Below are positions 47,215-53,732 of a stretch of DNA of 64,000 nucleotides, in pieces. Numbering within the stretch: position 1 is the stretch's first letter; every line of letters starts with the position of its first letter. Origin of the DNA: Thermoplasmata archaeon. Its GTDB lineage: Archaea > Thermoplasmatota > Thermoplasmata > Methanomassiliicoccales > Methanomethylophilaceae. The notes under the pieces are model-generated. The model saw only the letters and a list, made by a program, of their open reading frames with translations, made no database searches and was not told the DNA's origin. The stretch covers positions 19,227 through 83,226 of the forward strand of contig SUSW01000034.1 in assembly GCA_015063235.1 (NCBI GenBank), given 5' to 3'. The position numbers and the translations under genes were made by a program.

Positions 47215-48171
47215 TCATGGGGGCCATCGTATCTGGATACCCTTACGCAACACCCCCGTAAGCCTCTGTTTACGGTCATACTGTGCAAATTTCAACATGG
47301 CATCATCCATGTCGTCGAGGCAGATCCCGATGTACTTGAGGGTCTCGATGGTGGACTCGTGACCGAGCATCTTGGAGATCGTCTCTATGGGCACCTCGGC
47401 GTTGATGATCCATTTTCTCTTCTTGTCGCTGCCTTCTCTCCTGATTATCTCTTTAGTGACCAGCTCTTTAAGGCGCCTTTCGTTGGGGAATCTGAACACA
47501 CCTGTGGATATGCAGCAGAACGCGATGCTCTCTATGTTATTGTCCCTGCACATGTCCAATACGCTGGAATAGCACTGTGCCAGCATCTTCTCGTGATGTT
47601 CTGTTAGCTGATCATATATGATAGGACCGACCACATGGATGACCTTCTTGCATGGGAGGTTGTAGGCGTCAGTGAGCATAGGTACAGCCGTAGGATGCTG
47701 GTAGTCCCGGCCGTAGACTTTCCCCAGCTCCGTCATCTTCCGGTTGCATTCCAATCTCAGCTGCATTCCAGCATACGTATGGATGCAATTATCTATGCAT
47801 GCATGGCAGGGCTGGAAGCAACCCAGCATCTGCGAGTTTGCAGCATTGACGATGGCATCGCAGTCTAACGTTGTGGTGTCGCCTTGCCATAGGGAAATCC
47901 TGTCAGCGCTGACGATGTCGCTACCGAGGGATTTGTCAACGGTCGGCATGTCCTCGAAATGATTGATCCCCCTTTCAGCATTCCTTTCTCTGAGATAGGC
48001 ATCCTGAAGCTGCAAGAGATCGGGAGGTATGGGGGAAGGATCCCTTACGTTCATGTAAGAACGCAGGAGCATCCTATCTCCTTCAGGACCGTCAGGTGCC
48101 CCGGTGATTCTCATCGGGGATTCCCTGATCATGCCATCAAGCAATGGTCTGAGGTATTGTTCAGAACTCAT
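47215..48171 (-). CDS. Macrodomain protein fused to a tyrosine-recombinase-like C-terminus
   Basis: A 318-residue chimera. Residues to about 245 are a macrodomain of the zinc-containing ADP-ribosyl hydrolase kind: DAIVNAANSQMLGC, then CHACIDNCIHTYAG with likely zinc ligands, and FCCISTGVFRFP near residue 225. The last macrodomain segment is missing; instead the chain continues into VPIETISKMLGHESTIETLKYIGI, which matches the C-terminal active-site region of phage-type integrases (the GHxS and following Tyr). The start at 48171 overlaps the HxlR stop (ATGA). The ADP-ribose site looks intact; stability of the fusion is unknown. Confidence 0.75.
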   Translation of the reverse strand: MSSEQYLRPLLDGMIRESPMRITGAPDGPEGDRMLLRSYMNVRDPSPIPPDLLQLQDAYLRERNAERGINHFEDMPTVDKSLGSDIVSADRISLWQGDTTTLDCDAIVNAANSQMLGCFQPCHACIDNCIHTYAGMQLRLECNRKMTELGKVYGRDYQHPTAVPMLTDAYNLPCKKVIHVVGPIIYDQLTEHHEKMLAQCYSSVLDMCRDNNIESIAFCCISTGVFRFPNERRLKELVTKEIIRREGSDKKRKWIINAEVPIETISKMLGHESTIETLKYIGICLDDMDDAMLKFAQYDRKQRLTGVLRKGIQIRWPP

Positions 48172-48491
48172 GATTCCGCATTCAACCTCTTGTACATCTC
48201 GCCCCATTCCTTCAAGGAGTCCAACACTGGACCCAGGGTCTCCCCCAGTTCTGAGAGGGAGTACTCCACTCTGGGTGGGATCTCCGCATATGCTTCCCTG
48301 ATAACCAATCCGTCGGATTCCATCTCACGGAGTTTCTCGGTAAGCACCTTTTGGGATATCCCGTTGATGGAATCGCGGATTTCCCCGAACCTCTTTGTGC
48401 CAGAACGGAGCTCTCTTAGGATGAGGACCTTCCATTTGTCGCCTATCACCAGCAGCGACACTTCGACCGGACACGGTGGGAGTTCTTTCAT
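48168..48491 (-). CDS. HxlR-family transcriptional regulator
   Basis: A 107-residue winged-helix regulator, starting MKELPPCPVEVSLLVIGDKWKVLIL, with the Cys near the N-terminus common in redox-sensing HxlR proteins. The winged helix continues through FGEIRDSINGISQKVLTEKLREME. It is the middle gene of the MBL-HxlR-macrodomain operon. It probably controls that operon and the neighbouring flavoprotein gene through the two matching 16-base palindromes at 49397 and 50117. Confidence 0.88.
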   Translation of the reverse strand: MKELPPCPVEVSLLVIGDKWKVLILRELRSGTKRFGEIRDSINGISQKVLTEKLREMESDGLVIREAYAEIPPRVEYSLSELGETLGPVLDSLKEWGEMYKRLNAES

Positions 48492-48515
48492 GCTATCATC
48501 CTCTGGAACCGGATA

Positions 48516-49271
48516 TCAATTCTTGAAGAAGAATCCTGCGTTCATATCCAAATAGTTGCCTCCGGAATATTCGTGGAACTCCTTGTTGACCATCTCCTTG
48601 AACTCCTCCGCATCGTTGCATCCCTTTGCGATCTCTTTCAGTCTCTCCAGGTACGCTATCTTGGTCTTCACGTCATCCCTGGTCTCGGGGGCGTAGTGAG
48701 AGGAAAGGAAGATCTCGACGCCCTTATCCAGGTAATCTTTGAGGTTTGCGATGATTGCATCGGCATGCCCTGCACCTGCTACGATGGAGTGGCAGTCGTG
48801 ACCGAGCATGTGCATGTACACCGCCTTGGCCTGGGGGATGTAGACCTCGAAGGCGTCGCCGTTGGGGATGATCTCCATCTCGATGCCCGCGATTGTCACT
48901 GGACCTTTGTTCAGTCTCTCTCCAGAGTTCACGATCTCGGCATCGAAGCCTTCTCCGAAGGCTCCTGAGAATTTCTTTACAAGCTGTGCCCCCTCCCCGT
49001 TCGTGTTGTATATGACGGATGATTCGGTAAGATAGCTCTTGACATCTGGGAGGAATGATGAGCCTGCAGCGTGATATGATACAAGCTTGCCTTCTACCTT
49101 GATGTTCTTATCCTTCAGATATGCAGTCATCTCCTCGATGCTGTTGTGGAACGAGGGTAGTTCTATGACAACGCCTTTTCCCGCTTTGTCCAGCGGTATG
49201 ACCTGGTCATCGATCGCATCCTTGGTCGTGTATACGCGGACGTTAAGGTCGCCGCAGGGGATGGTGGTCAT
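48516..49271 (-). CDS. Metallo-beta-lactamase-fold protein with degenerate metal site
   Basis: A 251-residue protein starting MTTIPCGDLNVRVYTTKDAI. The fold is that of MBL hydrolases (ends with LSSHYAPETRDD and HMLGHDCHSIV), but the hallmark HxHxDH motif is replaced by YHAAGSSF near residue 71, so the dinuclear site is probably incomplete. The frame continues upstream to 49355, but that overlaps the operator and promoter; the family may start a few codons before 49271. First gene of a three-gene operon with HxlR and the macrodomain protein. Confidence 0.75.
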   Translation of the reverse strand: MTTIPCGDLNVRVYTTKDAIDDQVIPLDKAGKGVVIELPSFHNSIEEMTAYLKDKNIKVEGKLVSYHAAGSSFLPDVKSYLTESSVIYNTNGEGAQLVKKFSGAFGEGFDAEIVNSGERLNKGPVTIAGIEMEIIPNGDAFEVYIPQAKAVYMHMLGHDCHSIVAGAGHADAIIANLKDYLDKGVEIFLSSHYAPETRDDVKTKIAYLERLKEIAKGCNDAEEFKEMVNKEFHEYSGGNYLDMNAGFFFKN

Positions 49272-49396
49272 GGTTCCGTACTTGAGTGTCTCGATATTCT
49301 GTGTTATTTGAGTTACCTCTTGAATGCTACATAACGTTCGGAGTATAAGTATCAAAAAGATACTAATAAGTAATAAAGTAACTAATGGGTAACACT

Positions 49397-49412
49397 GTTA
49401 CTTGGAGGTAAC
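49397..49412 (-). promoter_or_regulatory. HxlR-type operator upstream of the MBL operon
   Basis: GTTACTTGGAGGTAAC, which matches the palindrome at 50117 in 13 of 16 positions. An overlapping near-perfect palindrome (GTAACACTGTTAC) covers 49389-49401, and AGTATC/GATACT flanks the promoter around 49349-49365. Confidence 0.6.
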
Positions 49413-49470
49413 CATCGATAAGGAAAGAAGATGAATAACAAATCACAATAATAAGAAGAAAGGGGTTTGT

Positions 49471-49488
49471 ACAGGTGATTCCACCTGT
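49471..49488 (-). terminator. Hairpin after the flavoprotein gene
   Basis: ACAGGTG (49471-49477) and CACCTGT (49482-49488) with a four-base loop, just past the stop at 49499 on the minus strand, followed by an A/T-rich run. Confidence 0.55.
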
Positions 49489-49498
49489 TGGTTTGAAA

Positions 49499-50092
49499 TC
49501 ACAGAATCCAATCGATGATAGCGTCCGCTGCTTTCAACTCGGCTTCCTTCTGCATCACGCTTCCGGGAACGTTGCAGTCCCCGGCAACATGCGCCTTGTA
49601 CTCACGGAATCCGGCGGTAGAGAAGCTCTTCAGATTGGTCTCCACCATCTGTGTGTATACGTCAACGGGCCCGAATCCGGCGAAGAAGAATCCTGCCAGC
49701 TTCTTATCCTTGCGGGATGCCATGGAGAAATCCGGCTGGGTGAAATCCATGAAGGAATATGTCCTGTCCAGGACCGCCTTCAGCTGTGCGGGGAACTGAT
49801 CCCAGTGCACGGGAGACAAGATGATCATGGCATCGCATTTGTCCATCTCCGGGATGAGTGCGGTGTAATCGTCCTTCTGGACACAGTTGGGTGTGTGCTG
49901 TCTCTTGCATCCGTCGCAGGCCAGACAAACCTTGACATCCTTCTCACCGATATTGAACTGAACGATCTCCGCTTTGCCTTTCAGTTTCTCGGCGATGTAA
50001 TCCTCCAGGGCGTACGAGTTACCTTTCCTTCTCTTACTGGCATTCAATATCAGAATCTTCTTAATGGTATCAGACCTCGGATAAGTCATCAC
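49499..50092 (-). CDS. Flavodoxin-like NAD(P)H-dependent oxidoreductase with Cys cluster
   Basis: A 197-residue flavoprotein similar in plan to the one at 25852 but not close in sequence. The FMN phosphate loop is KKILILNASKRRKGNSYAL near residue 10, the Cys motif is CLACDGCKRQHTPNC near 54, and LSPVHWDQFPAQLKA near 91 covers the flavin. It lies alone on the minus strand with a perfect HxlR-type palindrome 25 bases upstream of its start, and together with the MBL-fold gene probably forms a redox or electrophile stress response. Confidence 0.85.
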   Translation of the reverse strand: MMTYPRSDTIKKILILNASKRRKGNSYALEDYIAEKLKGKAEIVQFNIGEKDVKVCLACDGCKRQHTPNCVQKDDYTALIPEMDKCDAMIILSPVHWDQFPAQLKAVLDRTYSFMDFTQPDFSMASRKDKKLAGFFFAGFGPVDVYTQMVETNLKSFSTAGFREYKAHVAGDCNVPGSVMQKEAELKAADAIIDWIL

Positions 50093-50116
50093 TCCTGACT
50101 GTATTTATAGAGACCA

Positions 50117-50132
50117 GTTACCTCCAGGTAAC
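50117..50132 (-). promoter_or_regulatory. HxlR-type operator upstream of the flavoprotein gene
   Basis: GTTACCTCCAGGTAAC, a perfect palindrome with seven-base arms (GTTACCT/AGGTAAC). It adjoins a TATA-like TATAAATA (minus strand, 50109-50102), so binding would block transcription. The rest of the 295-base gap to 50388 has nothing I can identify. Confidence 0.65.
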
Positions 50133-50387
50133 ACATTAGATTGCGAGTATTGATGATCGTTTCAGCACTGTACCTTTGTTCCTGAATCCGGTCATCGACG
50201 TATGGTCTGGAAAGAATGATGACAAGGATTGGACTTCGATAGCTCAGTTTAATGAAATAGTGATCTTCGTTTTGATTATGTTGCAATATACCTAACAATT
50301 TCCCCCTGTAAATGTTGCAATTATGTCAAATCAATTACATTCGATTAAGAAGAGAAATGACTCATCTCGAATTTCTGGAACTTATGC

Positions 50388-50522
50388 TCAAGAAATCATC
50401 GTCGGAATACGATGGTATTTTTCTTTCAATTCGAGAATGATATTAAGGATCTCAGGAACCTTTTCATTCACAATCCCCACAAGATGTCGAGATCGAGTGT
50501 ATCTCTGACAATGGTACGATTA
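50388..50522 (-). pseudogene. Decayed HEPN (DUF86-type) toxin remnant
   Basis: Directly after the MNT gene on the same strand, translation gives DNRTIVRDTLDLDILWG, then after a one-base shift IVNEKVPEILNIILELKEKY. The two pieces together look like the end of a HEPN/DUF86 toxin, where 'NR..VH....D.D.VW.IV...P.L' is usual. The RX4-6H histidine is gone and the N-terminal two thirds are absent, so the toxin is dead. Confidence 0.55.
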
Positions 50523-50837
50523 TCAACAGACATATATCATCTCTCTCAAGGCATCTTTCGAGAAATTATCGTCCGTCAGACTACGCCTGGTGATTACATC
50601 GACATTACTATTCAATACCTTGGATACACTGTCGATGAAGCCCATATGATCATCCCAACGATATTCAGGAGTGACCTCAATAATGAAATCATAATCACTA
50701 TCGCTGGTGCAGTCGCCACGGGCTCTTGAACCGAAAAGATACACTTTGGTGATATTGTATTTGGCAGCAATAGGAGCTATCACCTTTCCCAAATCCTCGA
50801 TGGTCATCTTCTCAGTGGAAACACTGTTTGTTGCCAT
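50523..50837 (-). CDS. MNT-type nucleotidyltransferase (antitoxin-like)
   Basis: A 104-residue minimal nucleotidyltransferase. The signature is LFGSRARGDCTSDSDYDF near residue 34, followed by the third Asp in SNVDVITR near 78. Such MntA proteins modify and silence an adjacent HEPN toxin; here the HEPN gene downstream is decayed. It is preceded after six bases by the amber-containing frame at 50844, which probably belongs to the same operon. Confidence 0.82.
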   Translation of the reverse strand: MATNSVSTEKMTIEDLGKVIAPIAAKYNITKVYLFGSRARGDCTSDSDYDFIIEVTPEYRWDDHMGFIDSVSKVLNSNVDVITRRSLTDDNFSKDALREMIYVC

Positions 50838-50843
50838 ATTGTA

Positions 50844-51140
50844 TCACCGAGTATCCATCATATCCGACAAATAAATCATAAGTGGTCCCCACTCCCTGAT
50901 CTTCCTGAGGGTTTGCAGGTATTCTAGGTTCTTTATCGTCTCGTCCGACCTCTTGTTCCCGAGGTCGGCCTTTGTCAGGACAACAGGGGAATTGTCGTCG
51001 ATATGAACGATGAGCTAAAGAATTGCATCTTCTTCCGACGGACTTAGAATTCTTCTGCGACTGGGGATCGGTATGGGTTGCTCTGCACTATTTCCTTCAC
51101 TTTGTTCGGAACGGAGTTTTGGTGTCCATTTTTCAGCCAT
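50844..51140 (-). CDS. Unrecognised 97-98 residue protein with in-frame amber codon
   Basis: From ATG at 51140 to TGA at 50844 the frame is open except for TAG at codon 42 (51017-51015). The N-terminal 41 residues begin MAEKWTPKLRSEQ and end SPSEEDAIL; the 56 after the TAG begin LIVHIDDNSPVVLTKADLGN and end SDMMDTR. A strong ribosome binding site (GGAGGT) lies five bases before the ATG, preceded by a run of ten G. The stop is six bases before the MNT start. Composition and codon use look coding throughout, including across the TAG. The LTKADLGNKRSDETIKNLEYL part might be a winged helix. I do not recognise the family. Confidence 0.6.
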
Positions 51141-51581
51141 TGACGACCTCCCCCCCCCCTAGATGCACCGGAGTTGTTGTAATTGATTGCATTGCGAAAC
51201 ATCCTTCGTTCCCCCTTCATTCTCTCCTTAGCATTCTTGTATATAGCGCCCTATTTGGTCGCATATGTTGTACTAATTGAATAACACATATGTTCTAGAT
51301 AATACTGTCTCTGCGAAAAACATTTTTACTATAATTTCAACAGCGAGAAATCTCACATCATAACAGTGAATGACGATACGACATTTGCAATATTCTGCTA
51401 GCAGTATGAGTTACAGGTCTCAAAGGTTTCGTTCATATCGCTAAGCTCTAGTCGGGATTTCGAAGCCTCGCCTTTCTTTCAAAAATTTGAAGTTGTTTGA
51501 GAAGATGTTTATCGGAGAGCTCCTCATGTTTTCCTTAACTTTTATTTCATAGATCAGAACACTCATGGGTCTGTGGTCCAA
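51141..51581. other. Gene-free A/T-rich region
   Basis: About 440 bases with no frame of coding character on either strand. It holds the G10 tract (minus strand, 51159-51150), a TATA-like CTATATAC on the minus strand (51245-51238) for the amber-containing gene, and an otherwise unremarkable A/T-rich sequence. Confidence 0.5.
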
Positions 51582-52091
51582 TCATTCCTTCAGATATACC
51601 GTGATGGTAGGTCTGCCCCCGTACTCCTCGATCTTGATCTCGAAACCGAGTTCAAGTTCTTTCTTCAGATCGTTGATGCTGATGGCCGCTGCCAGTCTGG
51701 CGTATTCCTGAAGGTTTCTTATAGCCCTGTCCTTCCCTGTGTACATCTCGATGTATGACAGCTCTATTTCGGGGATATAGACGGTGACCGGACTGTATAT
51801 GTCGGAGTAGTATTGCGCCGTCTCGTTCATGAGCTTGAAGAATTCTCCTTGGGAGAATTGCATGAGCTCTGCATTGATGTCATCGAAATCATGGATTCCT
51901 TCGGGATGATCCTTGAAGAAGTCTCTGTCTTCTCTCAGTCTCTTCCTCGTAAGATTGCGTATGGCTTCGCTTACGAACTCTGACCTGCTCGTATAGAATC
52001 CTATGGCGTTCTCGTCTATCTCACGAATCAGGTTGTCGGGAAGCTTTACGATCTTCTTCACCGTCTTGCCTTTCTTCGGCGCCTCGATCAT
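51582..52091 (-). CDS. Ribbon-helix-helix (CopG-like) regulator
   Basis: A 169-residue protein. Residues 10-50 form a ribbon-helix-helix (KIVKLPDNLIREIDENAIG then SRSEFVSEAIRNLTRKR). The C-terminal 110 residues are an unknown, possibly ligand-binding domain ending in beta strands (GRPTITVYLKE). It is divergent from the integrase operon across a short region with a perfect palindrome, so it is the likely repressor of integration and excision genes. Confidence 0.75.
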   Translation of the reverse strand: MIEAPKKGKTVKKIVKLPDNLIREIDENAIGFYTSRSEFVSEAIRNLTRKRLREDRDFFKDHPEGIHDFDDINAELMQFSQGEFFKLMNETAQYYSDIYSPVTVYIPEIELSYIEMYTGKDRAIRNLQEYARLAAAISINDLKKELELGFEIKIEEYGGRPTITVYLKE

Positions 52092-52163
52092 GCATACGCA
52101 ATCTGTGTGAAGGTATATACAATTAATCGAAAGACATCCTAACGATTCTTTTTACCATCAATT

Positions 52164-52181
52164 ATATGCTACATAGCATAT
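52164..52181. promoter_or_regulatory. Palindromic operator between RHH regulator and integrase operon
   Basis: ATATGCT (52164-52170) and AGCATAT (52175-52181) are perfect inverted repeats with a four-base spacer. Their size suits a ribbon-helix-helix dimer pair. A hairpin (GGGCCT/AGGCCC, 52243-52257) lies seven bases before the ribosome binding site of the next gene and may limit its translation. Confidence 0.5.
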
Positions 52182-52273
52182 TAAATATGTGTAAAGCCTA
52201 CAACCTTTTAGATGCAGGGTCATCCGCATCTACTTTGTTCCAGGGCCTTCGAGGCCCCGGGACAGGAGGAAAT

Positions 52274-52450
52274 ATGAATAACATAGGTAAAAGCAACAAA
52301 AGCGAAGGAGCAAAGCGCTCCAACAGGGCTCTCAGGGGTATCTGCATCGTATATGCAGCTGAGTGTCCTGTTTCCAGAGAGAATACCGAAGAAACCGTTG
52401 AAACCTGTTACAGATCGTTCGGAGCTTCATCGAGGAGGCGCATCGAATGA
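52274..52450 (+). CDS. Small basic protein coupled to the integrase (possible excisionase)
   Basis: A 58-residue protein starting MNNIGKSNKSEGAKRSNRA, with GGAGG four bases before its ATG. The stop overlaps the integrase ATG (ATGA). It is basic and Ser-rich with two cysteines. Size, charge and coupling suggest a recombination directionality factor, but there is no recognisable helix-turn-helix, so this is inference. Confidence 0.6.
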   Translation: MNNIGKSNKSEGAKRSNRALRGICIVYAAECPVSRENTEETVETCYRSFGASSRRRIE

Positions 52451-53403
52451 CCAAGAACCAGTTTTTGACCGAGGCCAACAAGTATCTCGAGAGGATAGAT
52501 GGCAATTTCAGCGAGAGCACCTACAAGGAGAAGTGCCGCAAGCTCAGGATGTATGCCAGCAAAATCTACGACCTGTACAGTGAGGGCATCGTATCCACAT
52601 GCAATCCTAGGAAATTCACTCCCGAGGACTTCTATCAGTATCAGCTGTTCAGGATGAAGACGGTCGGGGGAGCCACGTTCAAGAAGGACTACTCCATCCT
52701 CAACGGATTCTTCGAATTCGTCGGAAACAACGTCGTCAAGCAATACAAGGTGATCTACGGGAACAAGAGGCCCGCGTCCTTTGATGGAAGGATCGAGCCG
52801 CTTTCCGATAAGGCGATAGACAAGGTCATCAGGCTTGCGAGGGAGACCGAAAAGTGGGATGTCCTGGAGGGCTGTGTGGCGATAATCCTCGGATTCGCCG
52901 CGGGCATCAGGCCTCAGGAGGTCAGGATGCTGCATGCTGAGGATGTTCAGTACCTCGGTGACAGACCGTATGTGTTCGTAAGGCATCCCAAGGGCGAAGG
53001 TCAATGGGGCCGTCAGAGGAAAGCGCCGATCAGCGACGATGTCGCTGACATCTTCGATAGGTTCTACAGGATGCGTGAGGCGAGGGTCACTCAGTGGAAA
53101 GTGACATCGCCGGCGCTAATCCCTCCTCTCATGAAGAAGTCAGGATTCGTTACGATGGAGACCGTCAACAAGAGGAAAAGGACTGTCGCCACCCTCATCG
53201 GCGAGGAATTCGAGCTGAAGGATGCGCGCCGCGCATACGGGCAGAGGATGTTGGACCGTGGAGTCCCTATCGAGGCTGTATCGTATGCGATGGGGCATGA
53301 TTCGATCAAGACCACTCAGAAATATTACGCAAACTACCGCGAGAAGGACGTTCTTGACAATATCTACGATGTGATCAAGGGTAGGCAGGAGGTCATGCCC
53401 TGA
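52447..53403 (+). CDS. Tyrosine recombinase/integrase
   Basis: A 318-residue phage-type integrase. The N-terminal SAM-like domain binds core DNA. Catalytic residues are recognisable: Arg in AAGIRPQEVR near residue 156, KDARRAYGQ near 259 where the usual His of HxxR is Lys or Asp, GHDS near 282, and the nucleophile in TQKYYANYRE near 290. The gene ends about 170 bases before the tRNA attachment site, which supports its role in integration at that tRNA. Confidence 0.9.
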   Translation: MTKNQFLTEANKYLERIDGNFSESTYKEKCRKLRMYASKIYDLYSEGIVSTCNPRKFTPEDFYQYQLFRMKTVGGATFKKDYSILNGFFEFVGNNVVKQYKVIYGNKRPASFDGRIEPLSDKAIDKVIRLARETEKWDVLEGCVAIILGFAAGIRPQEVRMLHAEDVQYLGDRPYVFVRHPKGEGQWGRQRKAPISDDVADIFDRFYRMREARVTQWKVTSPALIPPLMKKSGFVTMETVNKRKRTVATLIGEEFELKDARRAYGQRMLDRGVPIEAVSYAMGHDSIKTTQKYYANYREKDVLDNIYDVIKGRQEVMP

Positions 53404-53414
53404 AACTAAAACGT

Positions 53415-53498
53415 GACGGTTTCGGCTGTCAGACAACAGTTGTTTGGGCTAAAAATATGTGAAAACGGGCCCGCAACCGTTTTCCGGCCGAAATCGTC
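53415..53498. other. Nested inverted repeats between integrase and attR
   Basis: The outer arms GACGGTTTCGGC (53415-53426) and GCCGAAATCGTC (53487-53498) match except for one base. Within them is a perfect eight-base hairpin GAAAACGG/CCGTTTTC (53461-53468, 53477-53484). The hairpin loop contains GCCCGCAACC, also present at 44998-45007 beside attL. Likely integrase arm or accessory sites, or a terminator. Confidence 0.5.
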
Positions 53499-53571
53499 CC
53501 TTTTCACATTCGAAACAATGGCCAGCAGTTTGTATGGTGCCCTCGAAAATATGTCATATGACATAAAAAAA

Positions 53572-53585
53572 GGTGGGCCCTACCG
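53572..53585. repeat. Right attachment site (attR core) within tRNA 3' end
   Basis: Second copy of the 14-base repeat, lying in the acceptor and T-arm end of the tRNA(CAU) gene. Confidence 0.75.
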
Positions 53586-53647
53586 GGTTCGAACCAGTGA
53601 CCACTCGGTTATGAGCCGAGCGCTCTACCTGACTAAGCTAAGAGCCC
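53574..53647 (-). tRNA. tRNA with CAT anticodon (elongator Met or Ile2)
   Basis: Acceptor GGGCTCT pairs with AGGGCCC (one G-T pair), discriminator A; CCA is not encoded and a T-run follows. The anticodon stem CTCGG/CCGAG encloses CTCATAA, giving CAT (plus-strand 53611-53613). The first base pair and stem do not resemble an initiator. The choice between elongator Met and the modified Ile2 tRNA cannot be made safely from the sequence. The gene is intact and serves as the insertion site of the element to its left. Confidence 0.9.
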
Positions 53648-53732
53648 ATCATCCGTCCTAAAACAGATTATATTTAATAAAGTATCGAATGACACGTATC
53701 ACAGTCTTATATCCTGATTCAGTTACGGAAGC

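Larger units (their letters stand above)
44983..53585. mobile_element. Integrated plasmid-like element inserted at a tRNA(CAU) gene
   Basis: The 14-base GGTGGGCCCTACCG occurs at 44983-44996 and 53572-53585. At the right end it is the 3' end of an intact tRNA gene (minus strand), and the tyrosine integrase gene (52447-53403) lies next to it. The similarity at the left end continues weakly into the tRNA T-arm. Inside are a Rep-like gene, a GC-rich hairpin region, regulators, a toxin-antitoxin remnant and accessory redox genes. Flanking genes on both sides are ordinary chromosomal transporters and housekeeping genes. The boundaries are well supported; the ability to excise is not known. Confidence 0.82.

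Noticed and set aside
50412..50729. 105-codon plus-strand frame opposite the MNT gene
   Set aside because: Antisense shadow of the MNT gene and the HEPN remnant; no ribosome binding site.
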